Below, piece by piece: positions 1 through 8,830 of a DNA stretch of 47,445 bases. This DNA is from CAJXNP01 sp050305935. Lineage in GTDB: Bacteria; Bacteroidota; Bacteroidia; Cytophagales; Cyclobacteriaceae. The stretch is taken from contig JBNLGG010000031.1 in assembly GCA_050305935.1 (NCBI GenBank), forward strand, positions 1 to 47,445, read 5' to 3'. A program made the position numbers and the translations under genes. The notes under the pieces are model-generated. The model did no database searches, was not told the origin of the DNA, and worked only from the letters and a program-made list of their open reading frames with translations. Each line of letters starts with the position of its first letter. Within the stretch, counting starts at the first letter, position 1.

Positions 1-15
1 ACTCTGGATGACATT

Positions 16-2385
16 ATGGAATATGCAATTGATAAAAGGCTTATCCAGCACTATACCACCAACAGCGAAATATCAGATTCAAAGATTCGGATTGAGGAAA
101 ACTCCCTGGTGAATTTCGGTTCCTGTAGTTACCTCGGTTTGGAGTTTAATCCGTCAATTAAAGAAGGTATTTTGGATGCCGTTCATCGTTATGGGTCACA
201 GTTTTCTACATCAAGGACTTATTTGTCCCTGGGCCTTTACGAAGAGCTGGAGCTTGCATTGGAGCAGATGTTTGAAAAGCCGGTTATCGTCACTGCCAGC
301 ACCACCTTGGGGCATTTGGCCACACTACCAGTTGTTGTCAGTGACAATGATGCGGTAATCATCGACTTACAGGTCCACTCCAGTGTGCAAATGACCGTTC
401 AGATCTTAAAATCCAGGGGCATTCAGACTTTTGTGATTCCTCACAATGATATGGAAAGCCTTGAAAGCAAAATCAAGATACTGCGCGGTAAACACGAAAA
501 GATATGGTACCTGGCAGACGGGGTTTATTCCATGTACGGCGACCTCGCTCCACTCGACAAGATTGAATCTCTGCTGAATAGCTACAAACAGTTTCACCTG
601 TACATAGATGATGCGCATGGCATGGGGTGGACCGGCAAAAATGGCGTAGGGCTGGTCCGTAGTAAAATAGAACATCACGATAAAATGGTGCTCGCCACTT
701 CACTGAACAAGTCCTTTGCTTCTTCAGGGGGGTGCATTGTTTTCCCCAATGAAGAAATGAGGCGCAAAGTTCGAAATTGTGGCAGCACGCTGATATTTTC
801 TGGCCCAATTCAGCCTCCTATGCTCGGTGGTGCACTGGCATCAGCCAATCTGCACCTCTCTGCCGATATTGTCAACTATCAAACAGATCTCAAAGAAAAA
901 ATTGAATACACCAATCAACTCCTTCTAGAACTTAAACTTCCTCAGTACAAAGCCAGTGAGTCTCCGCTGTTTTTCATTCCGGTCGGGCTTCCAAGGATCG
1001 TATACAACATCATCGACAGAATGAAGCGAAGAGGATTTTTCCTTAACGCAGCCGCCTTTCCGGCCGTTCCGATGAAAAAGAGCGGGCTCAGGTTTATGAT
1101 CAATAACCAATTGAGCAAAGATGATATATCCAATATGCTCCGTGCTTTACAGAATGAGTACGTGAATGGGCTTATTGAAGAAGGAAGCAGCCTGGAACAA
1201 GTCGAAAAGGAATTTAAGCTGCCAAAAATCGAACTCAAGGTTGATACTATTACAAAGCACACGAGCCATGCGCACCTTAACCTCATGCCAACACTACATC
1301 GTACCATTTCAGAAGTCAACAAGAAAGAATGGGAAAAGCATTTTCACCAGCACGGCACATTGGCTTATGACAATATTGCGCAACTTGAGCGAATATTTAC
1401 TGACAATACCGATCCCGAAAACAACTGGAAATTCTATTACTACTCAGTAAAAGACCTGCATGGAAAACCGGTATTAATGTGCTGCTATACTGTGGCGATG
1501 ATAAAAGATGATATGTTTTCAAGCGCGGATGTATCTTTGAAAATAGAGGATAAAAGAAAAGAGATGCCCTATTACCTTACCTCAAAAATCGTAATGACAG
1601 GGACGCTATTCACCAAAGGGAGTGGGATTTTCCTGGATAGAAATCATAATAACTGGGAGGCTGCATTGGAAATGCTGATCGAACAAATGCAAAAAACAGC
1701 AGATACCGAAGAAGCTGCTACCATCATGCTTCGGGAATTTAGCGAAGCAGAACAGACAGCACTTAAGAACACCATGCTGGAACTCGGACTGGTTGAGCAC
1801 CGGCTACCCAATAACTGCGACATAGACGACTTATCCTGGTCTGATCATAGTGCTTATCTGGCTTCGCTGGGACAGAAATACAGGTACAACTTGAGGAAAG
1901 AGATCCTTGCCTTCGAAGACCGCTTCATCGTAAGCTTTGAAAAGCCGAAAACGGACGGACAAAAACAATATTGCTACGAGCTATACAGTGCCGTCCATCA
2001 AAAAGCGTATGGTCTTAACGTTTTTAAATTGCCAAGGGAAGTTTTTGATATGATGTGCGAAAATGAGTCATATGACATTATACAACTGTTCCTGAAATCC
2101 GATCCGGAAAAACCTGTGGCGGTAATGTTCAGTTTTATCAATCAAAAGTACTACAATGCCCTGATCGTTGGCCTTAACCATGAGTTGCTGTATGAGCACA
2201 ATGTGTACAAGCAAATATTGTATCAAACTGTAATGCGTGCAAAAAACCTGGAGTGCGAAAAGCTGGATCTGGCCTACACTGCAGAAATGGAAAAGAAAAA
2301 AGTAGGCGCGAAAGTCAACCCGACTTTTGCTTTCGTCCGATCTATGGAGCACTTAAATGCAGCCATACTTAGCACAATGTCCTGA
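16..2385 (+). CDS. Alpha-oxoamine synthase fused to a GNAT/BioF2-like acyltransferase
   Basis: A 789-residue two-domain protein. Residues about 30-400 form a fold-type I PLP enzyme of the alpha-oxoamine synthase group (BioF, KBL, serine palmitoyltransferase, cysteate acyltransferase). The cofactor-contacting DDAH motif is at D198-H201 and the Schiff-base lysine is K232 in SLNKSFASSGG. Residues about 430-789 resemble the GNAT/FemAB-like acyltransferases (PF13480 type), with YRYNLRKE near residue 620 and a KKKVGAKVNP stretch near the end. Family knowledge: oxoamine synthases condense an acyl thioester with an amino acid, releasing CO2. A C-terminal acyltransferase could then N-acylate the product, as in sphingolipid or sulfonolipid assembly; that step is inference. 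The ATG at 16 follows a possible upstream stop (TGA at 9-11), suggesting an operon, but the reading frame is open to the window edge, so a longer N-terminus is possible. Substrate unknown. Confidence 0.8.
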   Translation: MEYAIDKRLIQHYTTNSEISDSKIRIEENSLVNFGSCSYLGLEFNPSIKEGILDAVHRYGSQFSTSRTYLSLGLYEELELALEQMFEKPVIVTASTTLGHLATLPVVVSDNDAVIIDLQVHSSVQMTVQILKSRGIQTFVIPHNDMESLESKIKILRGKHEKIWYLADGVYSMYGDLAPLDKIESLLNSYKQFHLYIDDAHGMGWTGKNGVGLVRSKIEHHDKMVLATSLNKSFASSGGCIVFPNEEMRRKVRNCGSTLIFSGPIQPPMLGGALASANLHLSADIVNYQTDLKEKIEYTNQLLLELKLPQYKASESPLFFIPVGLPRIVYNIIDRMKRRGFFLNAAAFPAVPMKKSGLRFMINNQLSKDDISNMLRALQNEYVNGLIEEGSSLEQVEKEFKLPKIELKVDTITKHTSHAHLNLMPTLHRTISEVNKKEWEKHFHQHGTLAYDNIAQLERIFTDNTDPENNWKFYYYSVKDLHGKPVLMCCYTVAMIKDDMFSSADVSLKIEDKRKEMPYYLTSKIVMTGTLFTKGSGIFLDRNHNNWEAALEMLIEQMQKTADTEEAATIMLREFSEAEQTALKNTMLELGLVEHRLPNNCDIDDLSWSDHSAYLASLGQKYRYNLRKEILAFEDRFIVSFEKPKTDGQKQYCYELYSAVHQKAYGLNVFKLPREVFDMMCENESYDIIQLFLKSDPEKPVAVMFSFINQKYYNALIVGLNHELLYEHNVYKQILYQTVMRAKNLECEKLDLAYTAEMEKKKVGAKVNPTFAFVRSMEHLNAAILSTMS

Positions 2386-2488
2386 TGAGAAGAAATGGAG
2401 ATATTTGTTGATACCGAATCCCAGGACTTCGGAACTTCTTAGAAGCCTTGGGGTTTGGGTTAATTAAATTTCCCGGGTTTCAAACTTG

Positions 2489-2503
2489 TTCAAGCGGCTT
2501 GAA
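2489..2503. promoter_or_regulatory. Palindrome over the -33 element of the sigma-factor promoter
   Basis: TTCAAG-CGG-CTTGAA is a perfect inverted repeat with 6-base arms and a 3-base centre. It covers the TTG (2499-2501) of the promoter that precedes the ECF sigma gene. Its position suits a repressor operator, but no candidate regulator is adjacent. Confidence 0.4.
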
Positions 2504-2528
2504 TCAATAGTATAAATTTCTAACTTTG
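2499..2528 (+). promoter_or_regulatory. Bacteroidetes-type promoter for the ECF sigma gene
   Basis: TTG at 2499-2501, a 19-base spacer, then TAACTTTG at 2521-2528. This matches the Bacteroidetes primary-sigma consensus TTG-N19-TAnnTTTG exactly. Transcription would start near 2535, about 20 bases before the GTG start of the sigma gene. The sigma gene therefore seems to be transcribed by the housekeeping sigma factor. Confidence 0.65.
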
Positions 2529-2557
2529 GCCCTGCTTCAAAGTTAGAATTATAGTTT

Positions 2558-3085
2558 GTGATAAAATTGTCCTCCACGAAGTCAGTTTGCGATAAAGATG
2601 TTTACAGCGAATTATATACGAAACATGCCCCCCAACTCCGCAACCATTTATACTACAAATGTGGAGATTTGAGTGTTGCTGAAGACCTTGCCCAAGAGTC
2701 TTTCATTCGCCTCTGGAACAAATGCAAAGAGGTTGTTTTTGAGACAGTAACAGGCTTTCTCTACACCATAGGCAATCGACTGTTCCTCGACAAAGTACGT
2801 TCGAAGAAAGTGGTACTAAAGTTTGAAAAAGAGCAGGTACAACAGGCGAACCATGAAGATCCCTATTACATATTCCGTACAAAAGAATTCAGAGAGAAGA
2901 TAGAGGGGGTCATCTCCGATTTACCTGATGGGCAGCGTGAAGCTTTTTTATTGAACAGGATAGATAAGTTGACTTACAAGGAAATAGCTGTAAGGCTGGA
3001 AATAAGCGAGACAGCGGTTGAGAAGAGAATCACCAAAGCGCTTATTAAGCTAAAGTCTAAAATTGAAGAGTTTAAAAATATATAA
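2558..3085 (+). CDS. ECF RNA polymerase sigma factor, FecI-like
   Basis: A 175-residue sigma-70 family ECF factor. Region 2 spans about residues 15-75 (YTKHAPQLRNHLYY, then DLAQESFIRLWNK). Region 4, with its helix-turn-helix, spans about residues 115-170 (SDLPDGQREAFLL, then LTYKEIAVRLEISETAVEKR). It has no extra N- or C-terminal domain. The start is GTG at 2558; there is no in-frame ATG before region 2 and the codon fits the upstream promoter. It lies directly before fecR and a TonB receptor, the standard arrangement for cell-surface signalling, in which FecR holds the factor at the membrane until the receptor is occupied. Its likely targets are the downstream surface genes. Confidence 0.92.
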   Translation: MIKLSSTKSVCDKDVYSELYTKHAPQLRNHLYYKCGDLSVAEDLAQESFIRLWNKCKEVVFETVTGFLYTIGNRLFLDKVRSKKVVLKFEKEQVQQANHEDPYYIFRTKEFREKIEGVISDLPDGQREAFLLNRIDKLTYKEIAVRLEISETAVEKRITKALIKLKSKIEEFKNI

Positions 3086-3098
3086 GATTTTGGCAGGA

Positions 3099-3115
3099 GG
3101 GTTGGGTAAATACAA
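3099..3115 (+). promoter_or_regulatory. G-rich motif copy 1 (candidate ECF promoter element)
   Basis: GGGTTGGGTA followed two bases later by TACAA, between the sigma and fecR genes. A close copy lies before the YHYH gene (6619-6636). Two near-identical sites at the internal junctions of one sigma-controlled locus are what autoregulated ECF promoters look like, but binding is inferred only. Confidence 0.35.
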
Positions 3116-3135
3116 TTGCTAGGAGTTATCATTAT

Positions 3136-4056
3136 ATGAACAAACACTATGACCGCAATAACCTGATTTCGAAATGGCTTAATGGCACTTTGAGCCAGGA
3201 AGAAGTAAAGCAACTTGAAGCCTCAGGCGAGCTCGATGATCTAAAACATGTTTTAGATGACATCGCCACATGGAAATTACCCGATTTTGATGTTCGCAAA
3301 GGCCTTAACGACCTGGAACGAAGAAAGACAATCAGCAAAAAAAGTGAAACCAAGGTGGTCAGCTTCCATTCTTTTTTGAGATATGCAGCAGTCGTGACCC
3401 TTTTAATCGCCACATATTTTGGGTGGGATACATTTTTAAGAAGTGATGAAATACGAATCGCTACTACTGTTGGTGAGACCATTCGACATGAGTTTCCTGA
3501 TGGCTCAATTGCTGAATTAGACGCCGTTTCTGAAATAATTTACAATGCTGACGAGTGGGGCAACAAGAGAGACATAGCTTTAAAAGGGCAGGCTTTTTTT
3601 AAGGTGAACAAGGGAAAACAATTTACAGTAAACACACCTCTTGGCTCAATACAGGTGTTGGGCACTCAATTTAATGTATTGGCAGATGATAGCACACTTA
3701 CTGTAAAATGTTTTGAAGGAAAAGTGAGTGTTAAAACCGAAACACAAAATACCGAACTCAGCCAGGGAATGGGTGTATCTAAAGGAAGTGACCGGATGAA
3801 CAGGTTTGTGGTAGCAGGTAGTGAACCCGATTGGATGGACGGCTTTACTGTTTACGACAAAGCACTTCTGTCCCGGGTAGTTGAAGACCTCAAGAGATAC
3901 TACGATGTCAAGATCAAACTGCCTGAGAAATATTCTAAGCTGAAATTTAGCGGGAAGGTGCCCCATAATGACCTGAAACTGGCTTTAAAAACGATTTTTG
4001 TACCAATGGAAATTCATTACACCCTCAATAGAGACAATGAAGTTGTCTTTGATTGA
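3136..4056 (+). CDS. FecR family anti-sigma factor
   Basis: A 306-residue inner-membrane anti-sigma regulator. The N-terminal cytoplasmic part (about 1-75) would bind the sigma factor. One membrane segment lies near residues 80-97 (AAVVTLLIATYFGW). The periplasmic FecR domain follows (about 110-210, beginning IRIATTVGETIRHEFPDGS), then a C-terminal DUF4974-type domain (about 235-306, FTVYDKALLSRVVEDLKRYY), as usual in Bacteroidetes FecR proteins. The ATG at 3136 is 50 bases after the sigma stop. Its periplasmic part is expected to contact the signalling domain of the TonB receptor encoded next, 20 bases downstream. Length and order are normal. Confidence 0.92.
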   Translation: MNKHYDRNNLISKWLNGTLSQEEVKQLEASGELDDLKHVLDDIATWKLPDFDVRKGLNDLERRKTISKKSETKVVSFHSFLRYAAVVTLLIATYFGWDTFLRSDEIRIATTVGETIRHEFPDGSIAELDAVSEIIYNADEWGNKRDIALKGQAFFKVNKGKQFTVNTPLGSIQVLGTQFNVLADDSTLTVKCFEGKVSVKTETQNTELSQGMGVSKGSDRMNRFVVAGSEPDWMDGFTVYDKALLSRVVEDLKRYYDVKIKLPEKYSKLKFSGKVPHNDLKLALKTIFVPMEIHYTLNRDNEVVFD

Positions 4057-4077
4057 TCCTTGGCATATTTTTGCGCA

Positions 4078-6600
4078 ATGAATTACATGATTTTTTTGAG
4101 GCGTTTTTTGCGCTTTGCTTTCTTTGGTGTATTGTGTTTTGTGTCAACTTTCTCAATAGCGCAACAGCGCAGTGTAAAGATTCCGTTTTATCAGCTTTTA
4201 GAAGAGCTTCATAACCAGCATAGCGTTACTTTTTCATACAACAACACACTGCTTGATCCACTTCAGGTGGAACAGCCCAAGGAAGATCTTACCCTTGAAG
4301 AAGTACTGAGATATATCGAAAGCCTTACACCTGTTCGGTTTGAAGCAGTTGCTGAAAATGAGTACATGGTTGTTCCTGTCCGATCACAAGTAGAATTTGT
4401 GGCGCTGGATGCTGAAACCCAACAAACTATCCCCGCACTTTATTTTCAGGTCAACGATGAACCCCAAAAATACCTTGTCGCACAAAAGGATAAATTTGTG
4501 ATCGCGGATCTATTTCCTACCGATTCATTAACTGTAGAGTCCCGGTTTTATACCAAAATGCAACTTGCTGTCTCAGACTTGATCTCCGCCAATAGTGAGT
4601 TATTGCTTACACCGGCAACCATTGAATTAGATGAAGTGTCTATTGTGGGTTATATAACCAGGGGTGTAAATTCTAAATTATCCGACCATAGTTTGGAGGT
4701 AAACATGAATGACCTGGGACTATTGGCCGGAGAAACAGATGGGGACGTGCTACAGCTTTTGAAGTCAATGCCGGGTATAAGGACCCCAAGTGGAAAGCCT
4801 GGTAGCTTAACGATAAGAGGAAGCACATTTAGTCAAAACCTTGTGTATTTTGATGATATTCCTATTTATCATCAGGGGCATTTTTTTGGTACCGTTTCTC
4901 CATTTAATCCGGGAATTGTAGACAAAGTTTTAGTATTTAGAGGAACACTTCCGGCACAATGGGGGGGGCGCGTTGGTGGGTTAATAGATATCCGCACAAG
5001 TGACAAAGTACCTGACTCGTTTGCGGGTGGAGCTTCGGTAAACACAGTATTTTCCGGCGTGCAATTGAAAACACCCATTATAAAGAATAAACTTGGCCTT
5101 TCCATTTCAGCGCGTTCCAATTATCCTTTCAAAACCCTGCCTCCCAAGATGCAGCAATTTTCTGATCTCAACTTTCAGGGTAGTAAGATTTCTCCCAACA
5201 AACTCAATGATGATAATAAACTGGAAGACCTGAATATCGGATTTAACGACATCAATGGTAAGTTGACATACAACATCGCTCAAAACCATAGTGCTTCGAT
5301 TAGTTTTATTCGTATTGAGAATGATTTCAATTACAGGTTTCATTCTATAGTGCGTGACAACACCGAAACCCAGAATGCAGATCTTGACAATTGGGGAATC
5401 ACAGCAAAGTGGAGAGGTCAATTATCTGAAAGGCTTGGTACTTCAATAAGTATAACAAAATCTTCTCTTGAAATCGCTGAAAGAAAGCATGAAGTAGAGA
5501 AAGGAGATGTTCGCAAGTCTGAAACGGCAATTAATATACTAAAAGACAATCGACTGGTGGCAGACGTAAACTACATGGTGAATAATAATGCCAATATTAA
5601 CCTGGGTTACGAATCTCGATACCAGGACGTACAGTTTGAGGAAATTCACGAAGTAGGTCCTCCGGCACCTCCAGGCAGAAATACCACTGCCTATACACAT
5701 ACCTTCTATGGTAATCTTAATAAAAATTTTGGAACAAAAATGATCACCAACATCGGGTTGCATACCGATTATTATCAGCCCTTGTCAGAATGGTATGCAG
5801 ACCCTCGCTTGTCAGTAAGCTATCTTGCTACGAATAGCTTGTCATTTAAAGCTTCAGGTGGACGCTCACATCAATTTATAAAACAAAGCTTTTCAACCGA
5901 TTTTGAAGATTTTCTCGTCGCCAATCAATTTTGGCGCTTGTCAACTGGCAACAATCCGGCTCTTGAAGGGTACCAGGGAATGGCTGGGGCCTCCTTTGAC
6001 AGGCAAAGCTGGATCATCGATTTGGAGTTTTATGCAAAAAAAACCAACAATGTTGCGAAAAATTTTGATCGATCAACTGGCCTGGTTCCCATTGGAAGTT
6101 TGACTACCTCAGGTGCAGATTTATTTGTTAAAAAGCGGTGGAATAAATTTGAGGCCTGGACAAGTTACTCGATCAGCAAAACCACATCAGATTATGGAGC
6201 AGAAGAAATCGCGTATTTTGACCAAACACATGCTGTTGATCTGATGCTGATCATGGACCTGAATCGATGGGATTGCGCCATTTCGTGGAATTACATGTCA
6301 GGGATGCCGGTCATTTTACCCGACCTGAGTACGGAAAACAACCCGAACCCCGATGCACCAACCTCCATAGAGGTACCTTATACCGGTCGCTTTCCGGCAT
6401 ACCACCAGCTAGACCTTTCCGTAACTTATCAACTTTGGCCTGTTGATCATAAACTAAAAGGAGTAATAGGGTTTTCTATACTTAATGTATATGACAGGCA
6501 AAACTTCATTAACCTGTTTCAAAAGCAGGTGAGCGCTGATAATCTTTATCGATACGCCATTGGCTTTTCACCCAATCTTCAGGTGAGCATAACTTTTTAA
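4078..6600 (+). CDS. TonB-dependent outer-membrane receptor with STN signalling domain (FecA type)
   Basis: An outer-membrane transporter/transducer of about 840 residues. A signal peptide ends near FSIAQ. An STN domain follows (about 30-95, VKIPFYQLLEELHNQHSVTF), which signals to FecR. After a linker comes the plug (about 205-325: DVLQLLKSMPGIRTPSG, then VYFDDIPIYHQGHFFG and GGRVGGLIDIRTSD). The 22-strand barrel runs to the end, which closes with an aromatic residue (VSITF), as beta-barrel proteins need for BAM insertion. I chose the ATG at 4078; ATG at 4087 is equally possible, while an in-frame TTG at 4060 only lengthens the signal peptide. TATTTTTG at 4066-4073 resembles a -7 box, with TTG 20 bases upstream, so a separate promoter is possible. 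The substrate cannot be read from sequence; there is no SusD partner, which argues against a polysaccharide-utilization locus. Confidence 0.88.
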   Translation: MNYMIFLRRFLRFAFFGVLCFVSTFSIAQQRSVKIPFYQLLEELHNQHSVTFSYNNTLLDPLQVEQPKEDLTLEEVLRYIESLTPVRFEAVAENEYMVVPVRSQVEFVALDAETQQTIPALYFQVNDEPQKYLVAQKDKFVIADLFPTDSLTVESRFYTKMQLAVSDLISANSELLLTPATIELDEVSIVGYITRGVNSKLSDHSLEVNMNDLGLLAGETDGDVLQLLKSMPGIRTPSGKPGSLTIRGSTFSQNLVYFDDIPIYHQGHFFGTVSPFNPGIVDKVLVFRGTLPAQWGGRVGGLIDIRTSDKVPDSFAGGASVNTVFSGVQLKTPIIKNKLGLSISARSNYPFKTLPPKMQQFSDLNFQGSKISPNKLNDDNKLEDLNIGFNDINGKLTYNIAQNHSASISFIRIENDFNYRFHSIVRDNTETQNADLDNWGITAKWRGQLSERLGTSISITKSSLEIAERKHEVEKGDVRKSETAINILKDNRLVADVNYMVNNNANINLGYESRYQDVQFEEIHEVGPPAPPGRNTTAYTHTFYGNLNKNFGTKMITNIGLHTDYYQPLSEWYADPRLSVSYLATNSLSFKASGGRSHQFIKQSFSTDFEDFLVANQFWRLSTGNNPALEGYQGMAGASFDRQSWIIDLEFYAKKTNNVAKNFDRSTGLVPIGSLTTSGADLFVKKRWNKFEAWTSYSISKTTSDYGAEEIAYFDQTHAVDLMLIMDLNRWDCAISWNYMSGMPVILPDLSTENNPNPDAPTSIEVPYTGRFPAYHQLDLSVTYQLWPVDHKLKGVIGFSILNVYDRQNFINLFQKQVSADNLYRYAIGFSPNLQVSITF

Positions 6601-6618
6601 AAAAAAAATACAAGAGGG

Positions 6619-6636
6619 GGGTGGGGTAGTGTACAA
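6619..6636 (+). promoter_or_regulatory. G-rich motif copy 2 (candidate ECF promoter element)
   Basis: GGGTGGGGTA followed three bases later by TACAA, 19 bases after the TonB-receptor stop and about 55 bases before the YHYH-gene ATG. It matches copy 1 (3099-3115) in 9 of 10 core positions plus TACAA. Proposed as a promoter for the YHYH gene read by the locus ECF sigma factor. Confidence 0.35.
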
Positions 6637-6688
6637 CCTCATCCGTAGAGGGTTTAAATTAATCGTAGAACCTAAACTTTTGTTATTG

Positions 6689-8650
6689 ATGAAAATCAGA
6701 TTTATCGCAATTGTTGCGACACTTTTTCTTCTTATGTCGGGAATGTCCATGGCTCACCCGGGCGGACACGGAGTAAAGAATTTGGAACTTTGGCATATTA
6801 AAGGCCAAAAACCCCTAAAAGGCTCATTTTTAGTTCAAAAAGGCGATGTTGTGTACCTGGAAAATGAACACGGTGAAATAAAACAGGTAAAACTGGATGA
6901 CCTTTCTCAAGAAGACCAATTACTGGTACGCGAAAAGATCGAGAGAATAGAAGCGCTTAACGGCCATTTAACACATCAACATGCATCGAACTCAAATGCT
7001 GCCAAACTGGCGATGGCTGTAGTGATTGTTATAGGGATTGGATTTTTGGTGGCCTTATTCAAAGCAAAAAGAAAATCAACAAAGTTTGTCCTTGGAAGTT
7101 GTTCATTGGTCTGTATGCTTGTCCTTAATGCTTGTAATAAAAATGATGATCCTACAGTAAACAGTGTAACGTCTGGGATTGCAAAAGCCTATGACCTTTC
7201 ATTTTTACAGGAAACGTTTTCTGTTTTTAGTAATGTAAGTTATGTGGATACGGACGATGAATATTTTTATGTAGAATCTAACGGCATTCCTGACCACCAA
7301 ATGATGGTGGGCATAACCGCCTGGATCGAGCGGGTGCCTACACCATTTAAGTATCAATATGCTGAAAATGTACAGGAAAATATGGCGTGGCCTATTCCGA
7401 AAAATCCCGAATATGAAGAAAATGACAACATCGCGATAGTTGACGAGCTGCAAAGAGGTGCCATAGCAATTGCTGCAAACGGCATCCCGGTTTTCAACCC
7501 CTATAATGCCAGTGGAGAACTTTCATGGCAAATCGGAGAGTTAGATGCTTACGGTGGTCACTCAGGCAATGGAGACGATTATCATTACCACTACCCTCCT
7601 GTACACCTAAGCTCAAAAACGAATGAATACCCCATAGCCTTTGTGCTCGATGGTTTTCCTCTCTATGGTTTTACAGAACCTGATGGATCAAATGTAACAG
7701 GTCTTGATGAGCATTTTGGTCATGAAGATGAAAACGGATACTACCACTACCACAGCTCAAAAACAGCGCCTTACATGACCCCTTCGCTACGAGGTGTGGT
7801 TACCGTCGATCAGCAGGGGATACAGCATAACCAGATTGAACCACAGCCAACTGCCATGACCCAAAGGGGACTAAACGACGTGGTATTGGTTGGCGGCACT
7901 GACACTCATGAAATAACAGGTTTGGAAATGAACGACAGCAATAATGGATACACCCTGTCTTACAAAACCACAACAAATAATGTGGTCAAAAATGGCATGA
8001 TTGAATATAGCTGGGATGCAAACGGCCTTTTTGCTTTCACTTTCACCACTGATATAACAGATGCAAATAGCTCAAAAACCTTCACCTATAATGGCGATCC
8101 GGGCACAATACATGGTGATGCCTATGGCTTCAATTCTTTGGGAGCCTCCTCTGACTTTACGCTAACAAGTGCTGCCGTTTCAAATGGTGAATTGTTAGAT
8201 ACTTATAAATGCGATCAGCCTGAGGAAAGATCTATTCCCGTTGCCTGGTCAAACGCTCCAGCCGGTACAGGTGCCTTCGCTATAGTAATGTACCACTACC
8301 CTAACCCCAGTGACGCGAATGACCCTACCAAGAATCCAGAAGGGTACATGCAGGTTTGGAATATCGGTGCTTCCGTAACCGAAATTCCCTGGGGAGAAGC
8401 CGGAGTTTCCATCGGCTATATAGGAAGGAACAACAAAAAGGATAATTACGATATCGGGTATACATCTCCCTGCTCTCAGGGGGCCGGAACCCACGAGTAC
8501 ACTATAGTGATTTATGCATTGTCTGAAACACCTTCATCACTACCGGCATCGAATAGCATAGATGTTGACTATGCCACTTTTATGGATGCAATTGGTACTG
8601 TCACCACTTTGGGCACAGCCAGTTTAACGTTCGACAGTATAACTCAGTAA
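6689..8650 (+). CDS. SHD1-like / YHYH / PEBP-like multidomain exported protein
   Basis: A 653-residue protein with an unusual order of parts. A signal peptide ends near SMAHPGG. Residues about 30-85 look like an SHD1 domain (LELWHIKG, then KLDDLSQEDQLLV). A membrane segment follows (about 106-126) with a basic KAKRK stop. A second hydrophobic stretch ends in a lipobox-like LVLNAC (C149). A YHYH domain (about 190-375) has DYHYHY at 297-302 and YYHYH at 351-355. A C-terminal PEBP/YbhB-like fold (about 485-653) contains SIPVAWSNAPAGTGAFAIV. YHYH domains are of unknown function; the histidine pairs suggest metal binding (inference). The ATG at 6689 gives a clean signal peptide; the frame is open back to a GTG at 6629. 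The middle looks like two proteins joined, one ending in a membrane anchor and one starting as a lipoprotein. It sits 88 bases after the TonB receptor. Confidence 0.75.
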   Translation: MKIRFIAIVATLFLLMSGMSMAHPGGHGVKNLELWHIKGQKPLKGSFLVQKGDVVYLENEHGEIKQVKLDDLSQEDQLLVREKIERIEALNGHLTHQHASNSNAAKLAMAVVIVIGIGFLVALFKAKRKSTKFVLGSCSLVCMLVLNACNKNDDPTVNSVTSGIAKAYDLSFLQETFSVFSNVSYVDTDDEYFYVESNGIPDHQMMVGITAWIERVPTPFKYQYAENVQENMAWPIPKNPEYEENDNIAIVDELQRGAIAIAANGIPVFNPYNASGELSWQIGELDAYGGHSGNGDDYHYHYPPVHLSSKTNEYPIAFVLDGFPLYGFTEPDGSNVTGLDEHFGHEDENGYYHYHSSKTAPYMTPSLRGVVTVDQQGIQHNQIEPQPTAMTQRGLNDVVLVGGTDTHEITGLEMNDSNNGYTLSYKTTTNNVVKNGMIEYSWDANGLFAFTFTTDITDANSSKTFTYNGDPGTIHGDAYGFNSLGASSDFTLTSAAVSNGELLDTYKCDQPEERSIPVAWSNAPAGTGAFAIVMYHYPNPSDANDPTKNPEGYMQVWNIGASVTEIPWGEAGVSIGYIGRNNKKDNYDIGYTSPCSQGAGTHEYTIVIYALSETPSSLPASNSIDVDYATFMDAIGTVTTLGTASLTFDSITQ

Positions 8651-8830
8651 TTTTCCTTTATTCAAAAATCATCCGGTTTTTTTGCCCATGAACTAGCTTT
8701 CCTGGCAATATTTTAAGAGAAAGCTATGATGAAAGCCGAACTATGGGAAAGTGAGGATGATTTCAAAAGAAGACAAGGTATATCGCCAAATTAAATCAAA
8801 GAAAACAACAAATAATAGATTAAACTCTCA

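Noticed and set aside
4066..4073. TATTTTTG as a proven promoter for the TonB receptor
   Set aside because: It fits the -7 box with TTG 20 bases upstream, but the start would fall on the first ATG and the locus is likely read through from upstream; left as a remark.
8694..8726. Inverted repeat TAGCTTTC / GAAAGCTA after the YHYH gene
   Set aside because: The loop is 17 bases, the stem is AT-rich and no T-run follows; not strong enough to call a terminator.
8726..8794. A 22-codon reading frame upstream of the giant gene (MMKAELWESEDDF...)
   Set aside because: Too short to judge, no ribosome site or promoter, and nothing similar known to me. It could occur by chance.
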